The notes under the pieces were generated by a model, which ran no database searches, was not told where the DNA came from, and saw only the letters and a list, made by a program, of their open reading frames with translations. DNA of 64,000 nucleotides from G963666945 sp963666945 (GTDB lineage Bacteria > Bacteroidota > Bacteroidia > Bacteroidales > Marinifilaceae), in contig CAXXRT010000004.1 in the NCBI GenBank assembly GCA_963666945.2, forward strand, positions 47,208 through 111,207, read 5' to 3'. Position numbers and translations under genes: made by a program. Each line of letters starts with the position of its first letter. Position 1 is the stretch's first letter. Shown here piece after piece: positions 9,018 to 18,140 of the stretch.

Positions 9018-10112
9018 TTATATATAATTAATAGGATTCGTATTTATTTCTGAAATTCGAACTGCAAAGTTAGGGATTTTTTTTGTAAGTAAGTCATAAA
9101 AAATCTCTTTTGTGAATTGCTCGCTTTCATAATGACCTATGTCAGCAATAATTAGCTTATTTTCAGCTTTAAAGTAGTCGTGATACTTGAAATCGGCAGA
9201 GATAAAAATATCTGCTTTTTGCGCTAAAGCTTCATTTGTCAGAAAACTGCCGGAGCCTCCGCAAAGGGCGACTTTTTTAATGTTGTTTTTTATTATTGGG
9301 GTGTGTTTAATGTATTGACACCGGAAAGTGTTTTTTACTGTATTCAAAAATTCCATACAGTCAACACTCTCTTTTAGTTCTCCAATAATACCAAAACCTA
9401 TCTCTGGGTTTTCATTGTTTAAGGGGTATATATCGTAGGCCACCTCTTCGTAAGGGTGGTTGTTTTTAATTGCATTAATAACACTTCCAGAGAGGTGAGA
9501 TTGTACAATAGTCTCTATTTTTATCTCTTTTTCAAGATGTGTTTTTCCTTTTTCTCCAACGTAAGGATTTGTGTTTTCTCCTGCCCTGAAGCTGCCGTAT
9601 CCAGATGAGTTGTAAGAGCAGTTATCGTAGTTGCCTATTGACCCCGCCCCCGCTTCGAACATGGCATTTCTTACTTTTTCAGAGGAATCTTCAGGGACAA
9701 AACAGACGATCTTATTAAGATTTCCTTTTGTAGGAGAGAGTATCCGGCATTTGGTCAGTTGCAGTTTTTCGCTCATTTTGTAGCTAACACCCCCGGCAAC
9801 TATGTCCATATTGGTGTGGCACGCATAGATTGCAATATCGTTTTTTATTGCTTTTATAATGCAACGTTCCACATAGTTATTGCCGTTAATTTTTTTAATT
9901 CCGGCAAATACAAGGGGGTGGTGGGATATAATAAGATTACAATTTTTCTCTATGGCTTCTTCAATTACCTGTTCTGTGATGTCCACACATAGAAGGGTTG
10001 AATTTATTTCCATGGAAGGAGTGCCAATAATAAGTCCCGAATTATCGTATGATTCCTGAAGACTTAATGGTGCAAACTTCTCTATTGTGGAAATTATTTG
10101 GGATAATATCAT
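9018..10112 (-). CDS. Nif3-like dinuclear metal-centre protein
   Basis: Member of the YbgI/YqfO (NIF3) family, ring-shaped hexamers with a two-metal site and no settled reaction. The 364-residue length fits the long form, in which a PII/CutA-like domain is inserted between the halves of the NIF3 fold. Metal ligands appear as SHHPLVF near residues 63-68, HTNMD near 98 and DIGHYESEQ near the C-terminus. It sits 6 bp after the MerR gene and 4 bp before the zinc-ribbon gene, so all three are probably one transcript. Confidence 0.88.
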   Translation of the reverse strand: MILSQIISTIEKFAPLSLQESYDNSGLIIGTPSMEINSTLLCVDITEQVIEEAIEKNCNLIISHHPLVFAGIKKINGNNYVERCIIKAIKNDIAIYACHTNMDIVAGGVSYKMSEKLQLTKCRILSPTKGNLNKIVCFVPEDSSEKVRNAMFEAGAGSIGNYDNCSYNSSGYGSFRAGENTNPYVGEKGKTHLEKEIKIETIVQSHLSGSVINAIKNNHPYEEVAYDIYPLNNENPEIGFGIIGELKESVDCMEFLNTVKNTFRCQYIKHTPIIKNNIKKVALCGGSGSFLTNEALAQKADIFISADFKYHDYFKAENKLIIADIGHYESEQFTKEIFYDLLTKKIPNFAVRISEINTNPINYI

Positions 10113-10118
10113 AGTTGG

Positions 10119-10445
10119 TTAATCTAGATTTTCTCTGATTTTTATTAGTTCGGACTTTATTTCTTTAAGTCTTTTTATTAACTCAAAGTTCTGGATGGTG
10201 TCATCTCTGTTTTCAGATAATTTTTTCTTGGCCCCTTTAAGTGTTAGTCCTTTTTCTTTAACAAGATGGTAAATAAGATGGAAATGCTCTACGTCCTCAG
10301 GGGTGAACAGTCTGTTGCCTTTCTTATTTTTGGCAGGTTTTATTATATCGAACTCTTTTTCCCAAAAACGGATAAGAGAAGTGTTTACATTAAATAAATC
10401 GGCTACTTCTCCGATAGAGTAATATAGTTTTTTAATAACTGGCAT
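10119..10445 (-). CDS. MerR-family transcriptional regulator
   Basis: A 108-residue regulator with an N-terminal MerR helix-turn-helix: YYSIGEVADLFNVNTSLIRFWEKEF followed by KGNRLFTPEDVEHFHLI. The C-terminal part is a short dimerisation helix with no Cys-rich effector loop, so no metal sensing is evident. I chose the ATG at 10445 (MPVIKKLYYS); the open frame continues upstream into the M23 gene but has no MerR-like sequence there. It lies 25 bp downstream of the peptidase gene. Confidence 0.85.
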   Translation of the reverse strand: MPVIKKLYYSIGEVADLFNVNTSLIRFWEKEFDIIKPAKNKKGNRLFTPEDVEHFHLIYHLVKEKGLTLKGAKKKLSENRDDTIQNFELIKRLKEIKSELIKIRENLD

Positions 10446-10470
10446 TTTATATAACGTATGGTTAAATCCA

Positions 10471-11439
10471 TTAATCCATGCTTTGTCCTGTGTTTGCCGC
10501 AGCTTCCACAATTCGGTCATAAGCCTCTGCTGTTAGATCGTTAAAGTAAAAATTTACTGGATCTTTCGCCTGGTTGTTCTTATGTACTTCGTAGTGTAGA
10601 TGAGGACCTGTAGATACTCCGGAGTTTCCTAGGTATCCTATTATATCACCTCTTTTTACCTTTTGTCCTTTTCTTACGTTGTAGGAGTCCAGGTGTGCGT
10701 AAACTGTTTTATAGCCAAATCCATGATCGATAACCACTTTTCTGCCATGTCCGTTTTCTTTCTTTGCTTTAACAACTGTTCCGTTGCCAGTGGCATAAAT
10801 AGGTGTTCCTATAGTTCCGGTAAAATCCATGCCATTGTGCCATATCTTTTGCTTATAAATGGGATGCATTCTGTATCCATATCCGGAAGATACTCTTTTG
10901 AAATCTTTGATTGAGATAGGGAGGATGGCAGGTATTGAGGCAAGCATATTAACTTTGTTTTTCACCATATCCTCAATGTCATCGTATGATTTGCTTTGTA
11001 CGTATATGGCTTTTGTTAACTCATCGATTTTTTTAGATGTGTTGACCACAATCTCTGAATTGTCGAGATAATTCAGAGATTCGTATTTGTTTACTCCTCC
11101 TGTTCCGGCTCTTCTTATGGTTTTAGGTATTGGTTCTGCCTCAAAAATAACCCTGTAAAGATTATCATCTCTGTATTCCAGATCTTCAATAACCTTAGCC
11201 GCCTCATCAAATTTCTTGTTAAGAAGAGTATATTGTGCAAGAAGTATCTCATTCTCTTTTTTTAAAGAGTCCTCTTTAGGTGAATCGAAGAAATAATAAA
11301 AGATAATAAGTAACAAGAAAGCCGTGGCTATACTCTTAACTGATTGTTGAGTAAAGTCTTTTAGTTTGTCATTTCTGCTTTTTTCTACCTTTTGGTATTC
11401 TAATGTATCAGGATTGAAGCCGTATTTGTACCCCGCCAT
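10471..11439 (-). CDS. Membrane-anchored M23 (LytM) peptidase
   Basis: Predicted peptidoglycan hydrolase or hydrolase activator of 322 residues. A short cytoplasmic start, one transmembrane helix (about 35-51, SIATAFLLLIIFYYFF), a coiled segment (55-100) and a C-terminal LytM domain are visible. Zinc-site motifs are intact: HNGMD (HxxxD) and HLHYE (HxH), as in active M23 enzymes. It is first in the leftward cluster with MerR, Nif3-like and zinc-ribbon genes, and is divergent from alaS with its own -7 box. Confidence 0.9.
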   Translation of the reverse strand: MAGYKYGFNPDTLEYQKVEKSRNDKLKDFTQQSVKSIATAFLLLIIFYYFFDSPKEDSLKKENEILLAQYTLLNKKFDEAAKVIEDLEYRDDNLYRVIFEAEPIPKTIRRAGTGGVNKYESLNYLDNSEIVVNTSKKIDELTKAIYVQSKSYDDIEDMVKNKVNMLASIPAILPISIKDFKRVSSGYGYRMHPIYKQKIWHNGMDFTGTIGTPIYATGNGTVVKAKKENGHGRKVVIDHGFGYKTVYAHLDSYNVRKGQKVKRGDIIGYLGNSGVSTGPHLHYEVHKNNQAKDPVNFYFNDLTAEAYDRIVEAAANTGQSMD

Positions 11440-11476
11440 AATAATTTTTTAAAAAAAACTATTCTATTTTAGGAAA

Positions 11477-11484
11477 CAAAATTA
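11477..11484 (-). promoter_or_regulatory. M23 peptidase promoter -7 box
   Basis: TAATTTTG on the minus strand fits TAnnTTTG, about 38 nt before the peptidase start. It lies back to back with the alaS -7 box. Confidence 0.5.
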
Positions 11485-11495
11485 AGGAAATAATC

Positions 11496-11503
11496 TAACT
11501 TTG
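11496..11503 (+). promoter_or_regulatory. alaS promoter -7 box
   Basis: TAACTTTG fits TAnnTTTG, 48 nt before the alaS ATG. It also argues against starting alaS at the TTG at 11501, which lies inside the box. Confidence 0.55.
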
Positions 11504-11551
11504 CAAGTCACAATATATTTATTTTTTGTAAACGAGTTAATATTCAAGTAT

Positions 11552-14179
11552 ATGAAGTCATCGGAAATCAGGCAGAAATTTTTAGATTTTTTTGAGGGAA
11601 AAGGGCATAAGATTGTTCCATCTGCACCAATGGTAATAAAGGATGATCCTACATTGATGTTTACCAATGCAGGAATGAATCAGTTTAAAGATATATTTCT
11701 TGGAAATTCAGCCATAAAAAATAGGAGGATTGCAGATACTCAAAAGTGCCTGAGGGTATCAGGAAAGCATAATGATCTTGAAGAGGTGGGACACGATACG
11801 TATCACCACACAATGTTTGAAATGTTAGGAAACTGGTCTTTTGGTGACTATTTTAAAAAGGAAGCTATTGAATGGGCCTGGGAGTTTCTGGTTTCCCGCA
11901 TGGGCTTGTCTGAGGACAGACTTTATGCCACTATCTTTGAGGGGAGTGAAGACGATAAGCTTCAGAAAGATGAAGAGGCTTATAATTATTGGTTGCACTT
12001 TCTTCCGGCAGAAAGAGTCCTTAATGGAAGCAAGAAGGATAATTTTTGGGAGATGGGGGAACAAGGGCCATGTGGACCCTGTTCTGAGATTCATATCGAT
12101 CTTAGATCTGATGAAGAAAGAAAGATTAAGCCAGGAAGTGAGTTGGTAAATAAAGATCATCCTCTGGTAATAGAGATATGGAATCTGGTCTTTATGCAAT
12201 ATAACAGAAAAGCAGACGGTACACTTGAGTTGTTGCCACACAGACATGTTGATACAGGTATGGGATTTGAGCGTTTGTGTATGGCCATTCAGGGTAAAAC
12301 ATCAAATTATGATACAGATCTTTTTCAGCCTCTTATTAAAGTTATCTCTGAAAAAGCAGGTGTAGCATATGGAAAAAATGAAGATAAAGATATCGCAATG
12401 CGGGTTATTTCAGATCATCTTCGTACTATTTCTTTTGCTATTACCGATGGTCAGTTACCTTCTAATAATAAAGCAGGGTATGTTATTCGTAGAATTCTTC
12501 GTCGTGCTGTAAGGTATGGGTATACTTTCCTTGGCTTTAAAGACGCATTTATGTATAGTCTTGTCTCTGTGCTTATTGATGTTATGGGAGATCATTTCCC
12601 GGAACTGAAATCCCAGCAGGAGTTAATAGAAAAGGTTGTGAAGGAAGAGGAGAATGCATTCCTTAGAACTCTGGAGAATGGAATGCGGTTGCTGGATCAG
12701 ATTGTGGCCAGGACTAAGGAAGAGGATTTTATGACTATACCTGGAAAGGTGGCATTCGAATTATATGATACCTATGGATTTCCTTTAGACCTGACTGAAT
12801 TAATACTAAAAGAACAGGGGCTGGTTGTTAACAGAAGGGAATTCAAGGCGGAAATGGAGGCTCAGAAAACAAGATCCCGTACTGCCGCTTCTGTTGATAC
12901 CGGGGATTGGGTTGAAATATTAAAAGATGATTCTGAAGAGTTCGTCGGCTATGATTCCGAGGAAACGGATGTGAGGATTACTCGTTATAGAAAGGTTGTT
13001 CAAAAGAAAAAAGAGTATTATCATCTGGTATTTAATATTACCCCTTTTTATGGAGAAAGCGGTGGTCAGGTTGGTGATGTTGGTTATATCGAATCTGATG
13101 GTGAAAAGATTAATATTCTTGATACTAAGAAGGAAAGTGGACTTATTATTCATGTAACCAAGGAGTTGCCGAAAGATCCCACTGCTGTCTTTATTGCACA
13201 TATCAACAGGGATAAAAGAAGAGATTCTGCCAATAATCATACAGCTACTCACCTTCTGCATTATGCTCTGAGACAAGTTCTGGGGGAACATGTGGAACAG
13301 AAAGGTTCCCTGGTTACTCCTGATCATCTTCGTTTTGACTTTTCTCATTTTCAAAAAGTTAGCGATGAGGAACTTGCAAGGGTGGAGTCTATGGTTAATT
13401 CTTTGATAAGACAAAATATTGTTCTTGAAGAAAAAAGGGCTATTACTATGAAAGAGGCTAAGGGCTTTGGTGCTATGGCTTTATTTGGAGAAAAATATGG
13501 CGACTTGGTAAGGGTGATAAAGTTCGGTGATTCTATTGAACTTTGTGGTGGAACTCATGTTAGAGCAACAGGGCAGATTGGTTTGTTTAAAATAATATCG
13601 GAGAGTTCAATCTCGGCGGGAATTAGAAGGATAGAGGCGATAACTGCAGGAAAGGCAGAGAAATATGTTAATAATATTATTGATACATTTAAAGAAATAG
13701 AAGGTATCTTTAACACCAAACAGGGGGTGATTGGCAATATAGAAAAACTAATGTCTGAGAATGCAGAGATGCGCAGGGAATTAAGTAACTTCCATAAAGA
13801 GAGTCTTAAAATTATTAAGAATTCGCTAAAAAATTCTGCAACTGAAATAAAGGGAATTAATTTTGTTGCCGATGTTATTAATGGTTCTGCTGCTGATGTT
13901 AAGGATATTCTTTTCCAATTGAAGGGTGAAATAGATAATCTTGTGGCTGTAATAGGAGGCCAGGTAAATGATAAGCCTCATCTTTCCATAATGATTTCTG
14001 AAAAGGTGGTTGAGGAGAATGATGTTGATGCCGGTCAGCTTGTAAGAATTGTGGCTGAAGAAATAAAAGGCGGCGGAGGAGGACAGGCTTTCTTTGCAAC
14101 AGCAGGGGGCCGTGATGTTAAGGGATTAGAGGCAGCTATATCGAGAGCTAAAAATCTTATAATGGATAAAATAGGCTAA
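11552..14179 (+). CDS. alaS: Alanyl-tRNA synthetase
   Basis: Class II synthetase that charges tRNA-Ala and clears mischarged Ser/Gly. The 875-residue protein has the aminoacylation domain (TFNAGMNQFKD-like segment, HHTMFEMLGNWSFGDYFK), the editing domain with HTATHLLH and CGGTHVRATG, and a C-terminal DHHA1/C-Ala domain ending GGGGGQAFFATAGGRD. The zinc-binding HxxxH/CxxxH editing motifs are intact. The ATG at 11552 (MKSSEIRQKF) is preferred over an upstream TTG at 11501 because the latter overlaps the -7 box and adds a non-conserved tail. A hairpin terminator follows. Confidence 0.96.
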   Translation: MKSSEIRQKFLDFFEGKGHKIVPSAPMVIKDDPTLMFTNAGMNQFKDIFLGNSAIKNRRIADTQKCLRVSGKHNDLEEVGHDTYHHTMFEMLGNWSFGDYFKKEAIEWAWEFLVSRMGLSEDRLYATIFEGSEDDKLQKDEEAYNYWLHFLPAERVLNGSKKDNFWEMGEQGPCGPCSEIHIDLRSDEERKIKPGSELVNKDHPLVIEIWNLVFMQYNRKADGTLELLPHRHVDTGMGFERLCMAIQGKTSNYDTDLFQPLIKVISEKAGVAYGKNEDKDIAMRVISDHLRTISFAITDGQLPSNNKAGYVIRRILRRAVRYGYTFLGFKDAFMYSLVSVLIDVMGDHFPELKSQQELIEKVVKEEENAFLRTLENGMRLLDQIVARTKEEDFMTIPGKVAFELYDTYGFPLDLTELILKEQGLVVNRREFKAEMEAQKTRSRTAASVDTGDWVEILKDDSEEFVGYDSEETDVRITRYRKVVQKKKEYYHLVFNITPFYGESGGQVGDVGYIESDGEKINILDTKKESGLIIHVTKELPKDPTAVFIAHINRDKRRDSANNHTATHLLHYALRQVLGEHVEQKGSLVTPDHLRFDFSHFQKVSDEELARVESMVNSLIRQNIVLEEKRAITMKEAKGFGAMALFGEKYGDLVRVIKFGDSIELCGGTHVRATGQIGLFKIISESSISAGIRRIEAITAGKAEKYVNNIIDTFKEIEGIFNTKQGVIGNIEKLMSENAEMRRELSNFHKESLKIIKNSLKNSATEIKGINFVADVINGSAADVKDILFQLKGEIDNLVAVIGGQVNDKPHLSIMISEKVVEENDVDAGQLVRIVAEEIKGGGGGQAFFATAGGRDVKGLEAAISRAKNLIMDKIG

Positions 14180-14190
14180 AAATGTATATT

Positions 14191-14241
14191 AATTCCACAT
14201 TTTTTCGTATAAATACGGATACAAAAATGTGGAATTTTTAA
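14191..14241 (+). terminator. Nested terminator after alaS
   Basis: AATTCCACATTTTT (14191-14204) pairs with AAAAATGTGGAATT (14223-14236), followed by T4. A second small inverted repeat, CGTAT/ATACG, lies inside the loop. Confidence 0.75.
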
Positions 14242-14270
14242 AAATGTCTCTTATATTAACGAAAAATTGC

Positions 14271-14278
14271 TAAATTTG
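14271..14278 (+). promoter_or_regulatory. -7 box of the TPR lipoprotein gene
   Basis: TAAATTTG fits TAnnTTTG, 49 nt before the start codon. Confidence 0.55.
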
Positions 14279-14327
14279 CTAGTGAATTTATTGTAAATGA
14301 TTTGAAAACATATAACTGGAAACTATC

Positions 14328-16043
14328 ATGAGAAAAATGTTTAAAGTAATTGTTTCAGTGTTTATGGCTGCTCTTGTTATTGCAGCTTGTTCGCCACTGA
14401 ATAAAATGAAAAAAGAGGCCGCAAATATTAAGTACGATGTTACACCTGATGTATTAGAAGCACATGCTGATATGGTGGATGTAAAAATTGTTGTTAACAT
14501 TCCGGCTAAGTATTTTAACAAAAATGTTGTTGTTGAAGCTACTCCTGTAATTAAATATGAAGGTGGAGAAAAAGCTTTCAATACAAAAGTATTACAGGGA
14601 GAAAAAGTTCAGGAAAATAATACTGTAGTTCCTTACGAAACAGGTAAAACTATAACTTATACTGGTAAAGTTTCTTACGAAAATGCAATGCGTATTTCTG
14701 ACCTTGAAATCAGACTTAAAGGTCGTAAAGGTGATAAATCAGTAGATTTTGAACCTATGAAGATTGCCGGAGGTGTTATTGCTACTGCTACTTTAGTACA
14801 AAATTCTCCTATGTCAATTGTTGGAAAAGATGCATTCCAGAGAATTATTCCTGAAAATAAAGAAGCTGATATTCATTACCTTATTAACAGTTCTGCTGTT
14901 CGTTGGGGAGAGAAAAAAGCTGAGGATATTAAAGCTCTTGAAGATTTCGTGAAAGCTGCTAAAGCTAACGAAAGACAGGAACTTAAAGGTTTTGAAATTA
15001 AAGCTTATGCTTCTCCTGATGGAAAAGAGGATTTCAACGAAAAATTGGCAACAAGACGTGAAGCTACTTCTAAGAAATTCATCAAAAAAGAATTACGTAA
15101 AGTTGAGGAATTTAAACTAGAAGATTTCTTTAGCTCTAAAATTACTGCTGAAGATTGGGAAGGTTTCAGAAAACTTATGGAACAATCGGATATCCAGGAT
15201 AAAGAATTAATACTTCGTGTTCTTTCTATGTATCAGGATCCAGAAGTAAGAGAAAGAGAGATTAAAAATATTTCTGCCGTATTCAAGCAAATAGCTAAAG
15301 ATGTTCTTCCTAAATTAAGAAGAGCTCAGTTTATTATGTCTGTTGATAATATTGGCTACTCTGATGAGGAATTAAAAGATCTTATAAAAAACAATCCTGC
15401 AGAGCTTAATGTAGAAGAGGTTCTTTATTCTGCAACTCTTTTCGACAATAATGCTGATAAGCTTTATGTATATGAAATTGCTAAGAAGCAATTCGCAAAC
15501 GATTGGAGAGGATTCAACGATGCAGGTATGGTTCTTTTCAATATGGGTAAAATCTCTGAAGCTAAAGCTAATTTCGATAAGGCAGATGCTCTTTCTGCAA
15601 ACAACAAGATCGTTAAAAACAACCTGGGTGCTGTTGAATTAGTTAAGGGTAATGTTGCAAATGCTGAAGTTTTATTCGGTGCTGCTGCTGGTGCAGGTGA
15701 AGAAGTAAATTACAACAATGGTATTGTTGAAATTAAAAAAGCTAATTATAAGCAGGCTATGAACTACTTCGGTTCTTGTAAAAGCGTAAATGCTGCTCTT
15801 GCTTGTATTCTTGCTGGTAACAACAATGAAGCTCTTCAAAAGTTAAACTCTGCTGAGGCTGATGATGCAATGGTTTACTATTTAAAAGCTGTTGTTGGAG
15901 CTAGAACAAACAACGAAGGACTTATCTTCAGCAATCTTAAGGCTGCTGTTGCTAAAGATGCTTCTGTAAAAGGTCTTGCTAAAACAGATATGGAATTTGC
16001 CAAGTATTTCGAAAATGCAGATTTCAAATCTATCGTTGAGTAA
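14328..16043 (+). CDS. TPR lipoprotein with OmpA-like segment
   Basis: Predicted envelope lipoprotein of 571 residues: signal peptide ending in a lipobox (VIAAC, Cys 21). A beta-rich N-terminal half follows (about 40-165). A segment around 180-262 (EIKAYASPDGKEDFNEKLATRREATSKKFI) resembles an OmpA-type domain. The C-terminal part (about 375-560) has TPR-like helices such as DWRGFNDAGMVLFNMGKISEAKANFDKAD. Codon use is biased toward a few codons (GCT, AAA, GAA), unlike its neighbours, as expected for an abundant protein. It has its own promoter box and a very strong terminator. The function of the family is not known to me. Confidence 0.7.
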   Translation: MRKMFKVIVSVFMAALVIAACSPLNKMKKEAANIKYDVTPDVLEAHADMVDVKIVVNIPAKYFNKNVVVEATPVIKYEGGEKAFNTKVLQGEKVQENNTVVPYETGKTITYTGKVSYENAMRISDLEIRLKGRKGDKSVDFEPMKIAGGVIATATLVQNSPMSIVGKDAFQRIIPENKEADIHYLINSSAVRWGEKKAEDIKALEDFVKAAKANERQELKGFEIKAYASPDGKEDFNEKLATRREATSKKFIKKELRKVEEFKLEDFFSSKITAEDWEGFRKLMEQSDIQDKELILRVLSMYQDPEVREREIKNISAVFKQIAKDVLPKLRRAQFIMSVDNIGYSDEELKDLIKNNPAELNVEEVLYSATLFDNNADKLYVYEIAKKQFANDWRGFNDAGMVLFNMGKISEAKANFDKADALSANNKIVKNNLGAVELVKGNVANAEVLFGAAAGAGEEVNYNNGIVEIKKANYKQAMNYFGSCKSVNAALACILAGNNNEALQKLNSAEADDAMVYYLKAVVGARTNNEGLIFSNLKAAVAKDASVKGLAKTDMEFAKYFENADFKSIVE

Positions 16044-16066
16044 TTTCTAATTACCAAATATATTTT

Positions 16067-16100
16067 AACAGGCTGTCTCATTGAGACAGCCTGTTTTTTT
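16067..16100 (+). terminator. Strong terminator after the TPR lipoprotein gene
   Basis: AACAGGCTGTCTCA (16067-16080) and TGAGACAGCCTGTT (16082-16095) are perfect 14-bp inverted repeats separated by one base, followed by T5. Confidence 0.9.
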
Positions 16101-16481
16101 GATCTATGTCTTTTTATATATATAGTCTTTTTATATATATATAGTCTGTGCATATTTATTGTATGCTTTGAAAGGTGTCCATTCTTTTTAAGTAGCTTTT
16201 AGTCCTCTGGAAAGTATTATAATGCAGGTTTTTATCGTTGGGTGTTTTTTGTTAAAAAATGTTCATTTCTTTTGTAATTACTTTGTTGATATCTGTGTCG
16301 TTTTTTAGAATATTTTCTGTAAGTTGCACTCCTACAGTGTGGTGGCATTAGTTGTGATATCTTTTGTTAAAAACTTCTTAATTAGGATTTGTTAACAATA
16401 TTGACCGGTAATATTGAATAAGTTTGTAATGCATGTAAAATTCATGTAATTAATCAATGTTAAATTAATAAATAAACAACA
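16101..16481. other. Intergenic region with TA-rich tandem repeat
   Basis: No gene is seen. A short tandem repeat, GTCTTTTTATATATATA (16109-16125) followed by a near copy to 16143, lies just after the terminator. A -7 box for the downstream gene is at 16419-16426. The remainder is AT-rich and unremarkable. Confidence 0.6.
16419..16426 (+). promoter_or_regulatory. -7 box of the first redoxin gene
   Basis: TAAGTTTG fits TAnnTTTG, 55 nt before the start codon at 16482. Confidence 0.55.
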
Positions 16482-17828
16482 ATGAACAGACTATTGCTAA
16501 TGATGGTGTTACCAGTGTTCTTTGCATTTTCGTCTAATGCAGGTAATGTAAATGTAAAAGTAAAAATTGCCAATCCATATGGGAAAGTTGTAAATATTCA
16601 GGTTGCTGATAAAACTTATGAAATTGTAATGGATGAAACCGGAGTAGGGTCAGTTTATGTTGATGTAAAGGATGAATCTTTTGTTACTTTTGATTATCCA
16701 AGAGTGATGCAGGCAGATTTGTACCTCTTGGAGGGGAAGGATCTTGAGATATCATTTGATTTAAAGAAAAGAGCTGCCGATCTTGCTGTTAAGTGTGATG
16801 ATGGGGGCATTAATAATTACCTTTTCGACTTAATGATGAAAGGGGCAATTTCACGGGAAGATTACAAATTAGAGGAAGCCGAGTTTTTAAAGAAGATAGA
16901 TCAACTAATAGAAGGCAGGATAAAAGATTTGAGCTCTAAATCTTTTTCTAAAAAATTCAAGAAAATACAGGAGGAAAATCTGACCTTTTCTATCGCTAAA
17001 AGTCTTGCTGAATACCCTATGTATTTTGCATGGGCAACTAATAATAAAGAGTATAAAGCATCAGAAAAATATTATCAGAAATTAGAATCTTTTATAAAGG
17101 ATAAATCATCTCTTTTAAATCTAAATTCTTACAAAGGCTTTATGGCGGCAGCTATAAATACTATTGCTTCCAAAAATATTGAAGGTTACCAGCCTCTTAA
17201 AGTTGCTGAGGAATCTTCTAAAATGGCTTCTAAGCTTAAGACACAGGCTCTAAAGGATGAGTTAATCTTTAATTATACTGAAGGTGTGATTTCACGCTCA
17301 GGAGTAGATGGAACAGAAGAATTACTTAAGTTGTTTAAATCTAACGTTAAGGATACTGAGAAAGTTAAAGTTGTTAACGAATTGGTTTCCAAATGGTCAA
17401 AACTTGCAGAGGGGCAGCCTTCACCTAAATTTAATTACGAGGATATCAATGGTAAAATGGTTTCTCTTGATGATTTGAAAGGTAAATATGTTTATATTGA
17501 CTGTTGGGCAACATGGTGCGGTCCTTGTTGTAAGGAAATTCCTCACCTTCAGGAATTAGAACATGATTACGCCTCTAAAAATATTCATTTTGTTAGTATC
17601 TCATGCGATAAAAATAAGAATGCCTGGGAAACTAAGGTTAAAAATGATAAGCTTGGAGGTGTTCAGTTGATTATTGGCAGAGATAGATCTTTTATGGACG
17701 CTTATATGGTCTCGGGAATTCCAAGATTTATCCTTATTGATAAAGATGGGAATATTGTAAAAGCTGATGCCCCTCGTCCTTCTACTAAAGAAATTCGTAT
17801 TTTATTAAATGGCCTAAAAGGATTATAA
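16482..17828 (+). CDS. Secreted TlpA/redoxin-family protein, paralog 1
   Basis: Predicted periplasmic oxidoreductase of 448 residues. A signal peptide (1-20, ending SSNAG) is followed by a beta-rich N-terminal domain, a helical middle (about 110-300) and a C-terminal thioredoxin domain (about 315-448). The active site is ATWCGPCC, Cys 346 and 349, with an additional Cys at 350. It is clearly paralogous to the next gene: both share CDDxGI in the N-terminal region and the segment PSPxFxxxDINGxMVSL before the redoxin fold. It has its own promoter box and terminator. Partner and substrate are unknown. Confidence 0.85.
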   Translation: MNRLLLMMVLPVFFAFSSNAGNVNVKVKIANPYGKVVNIQVADKTYEIVMDETGVGSVYVDVKDESFVTFDYPRVMQADLYLLEGKDLEISFDLKKRAADLAVKCDDGGINNYLFDLMMKGAISREDYKLEEAEFLKKIDQLIEGRIKDLSSKSFSKKFKKIQEENLTFSIAKSLAEYPMYFAWATNNKEYKASEKYYQKLESFIKDKSSLLNLNSYKGFMAAAINTIASKNIEGYQPLKVAEESSKMASKLKTQALKDELIFNYTEGVISRSGVDGTEELLKLFKSNVKDTEKVKVVNELVSKWSKLAEGQPSPKFNYEDINGKMVSLDDLKGKYVYIDCWATWCGPCCKEIPHLQELEHDYASKNIHFVSISCDKNKNAWETKVKNDKLGGVQLIIGRDRSFMDAYMVSGIPRFILIDKDGNIVKADAPRPSTKEIRILLNGLKGL

Positions 17829-17859
17829 AGCCTTGGTTGTTTAGAAAATCATTATAATT

Positions 17860-17902
17860 ATATATGGAAGTTGGCTGTTAATGTCAATTTCCATATATTT
17901 CA
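17860..17902 (+). terminator. Terminator after redoxin paralog 1
   Basis: ATATATGGAA (17860-17869) pairs with TTCCATATAT (17889-17898), and the stem extends inward by GTTG/CAAT with one wobble. A short T tract follows. Confidence 0.6.
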
Positions 17903-18086
17903 TTGTTTTAAGTCTTAGCCGTAAAGTTGTATTTTTTGATTACTCTTTATTTCTCTCTCCTGGTATAGAATGGCTTATATTCTTTCTCTCTTTCGTGAAA
18001 TATTTTTAATACTCATTTTGTTTGTTTTTTTTTGTTAAAATTTAGTTAATTCAAAGAATAACTGTATCATACCTTTTTAATCTGAG

Positions 18087-18094
18087 TATTTTTG
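18087..18094 (+). promoter_or_regulatory. -7 box of the second redoxin gene
   Basis: TATTTTTG fits TAnnTTTG, 46 nt before the start at 18141. Confidence 0.55.
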
Positions 18095-18140
18095 TATAGT
18101 AAAAGAGTGGAAATAGTGAGGTTGAATTATTATTGATAGT

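Larger units (their letters stand above)
17829..18140. other. Intergenic region between the two redoxin paralogs
   Basis: Contains a terminator hairpin (17860-17902) for the upstream gene and a -7 box (18087-18094) for the downstream gene. I see no coding signal between them. Confidence 0.6.
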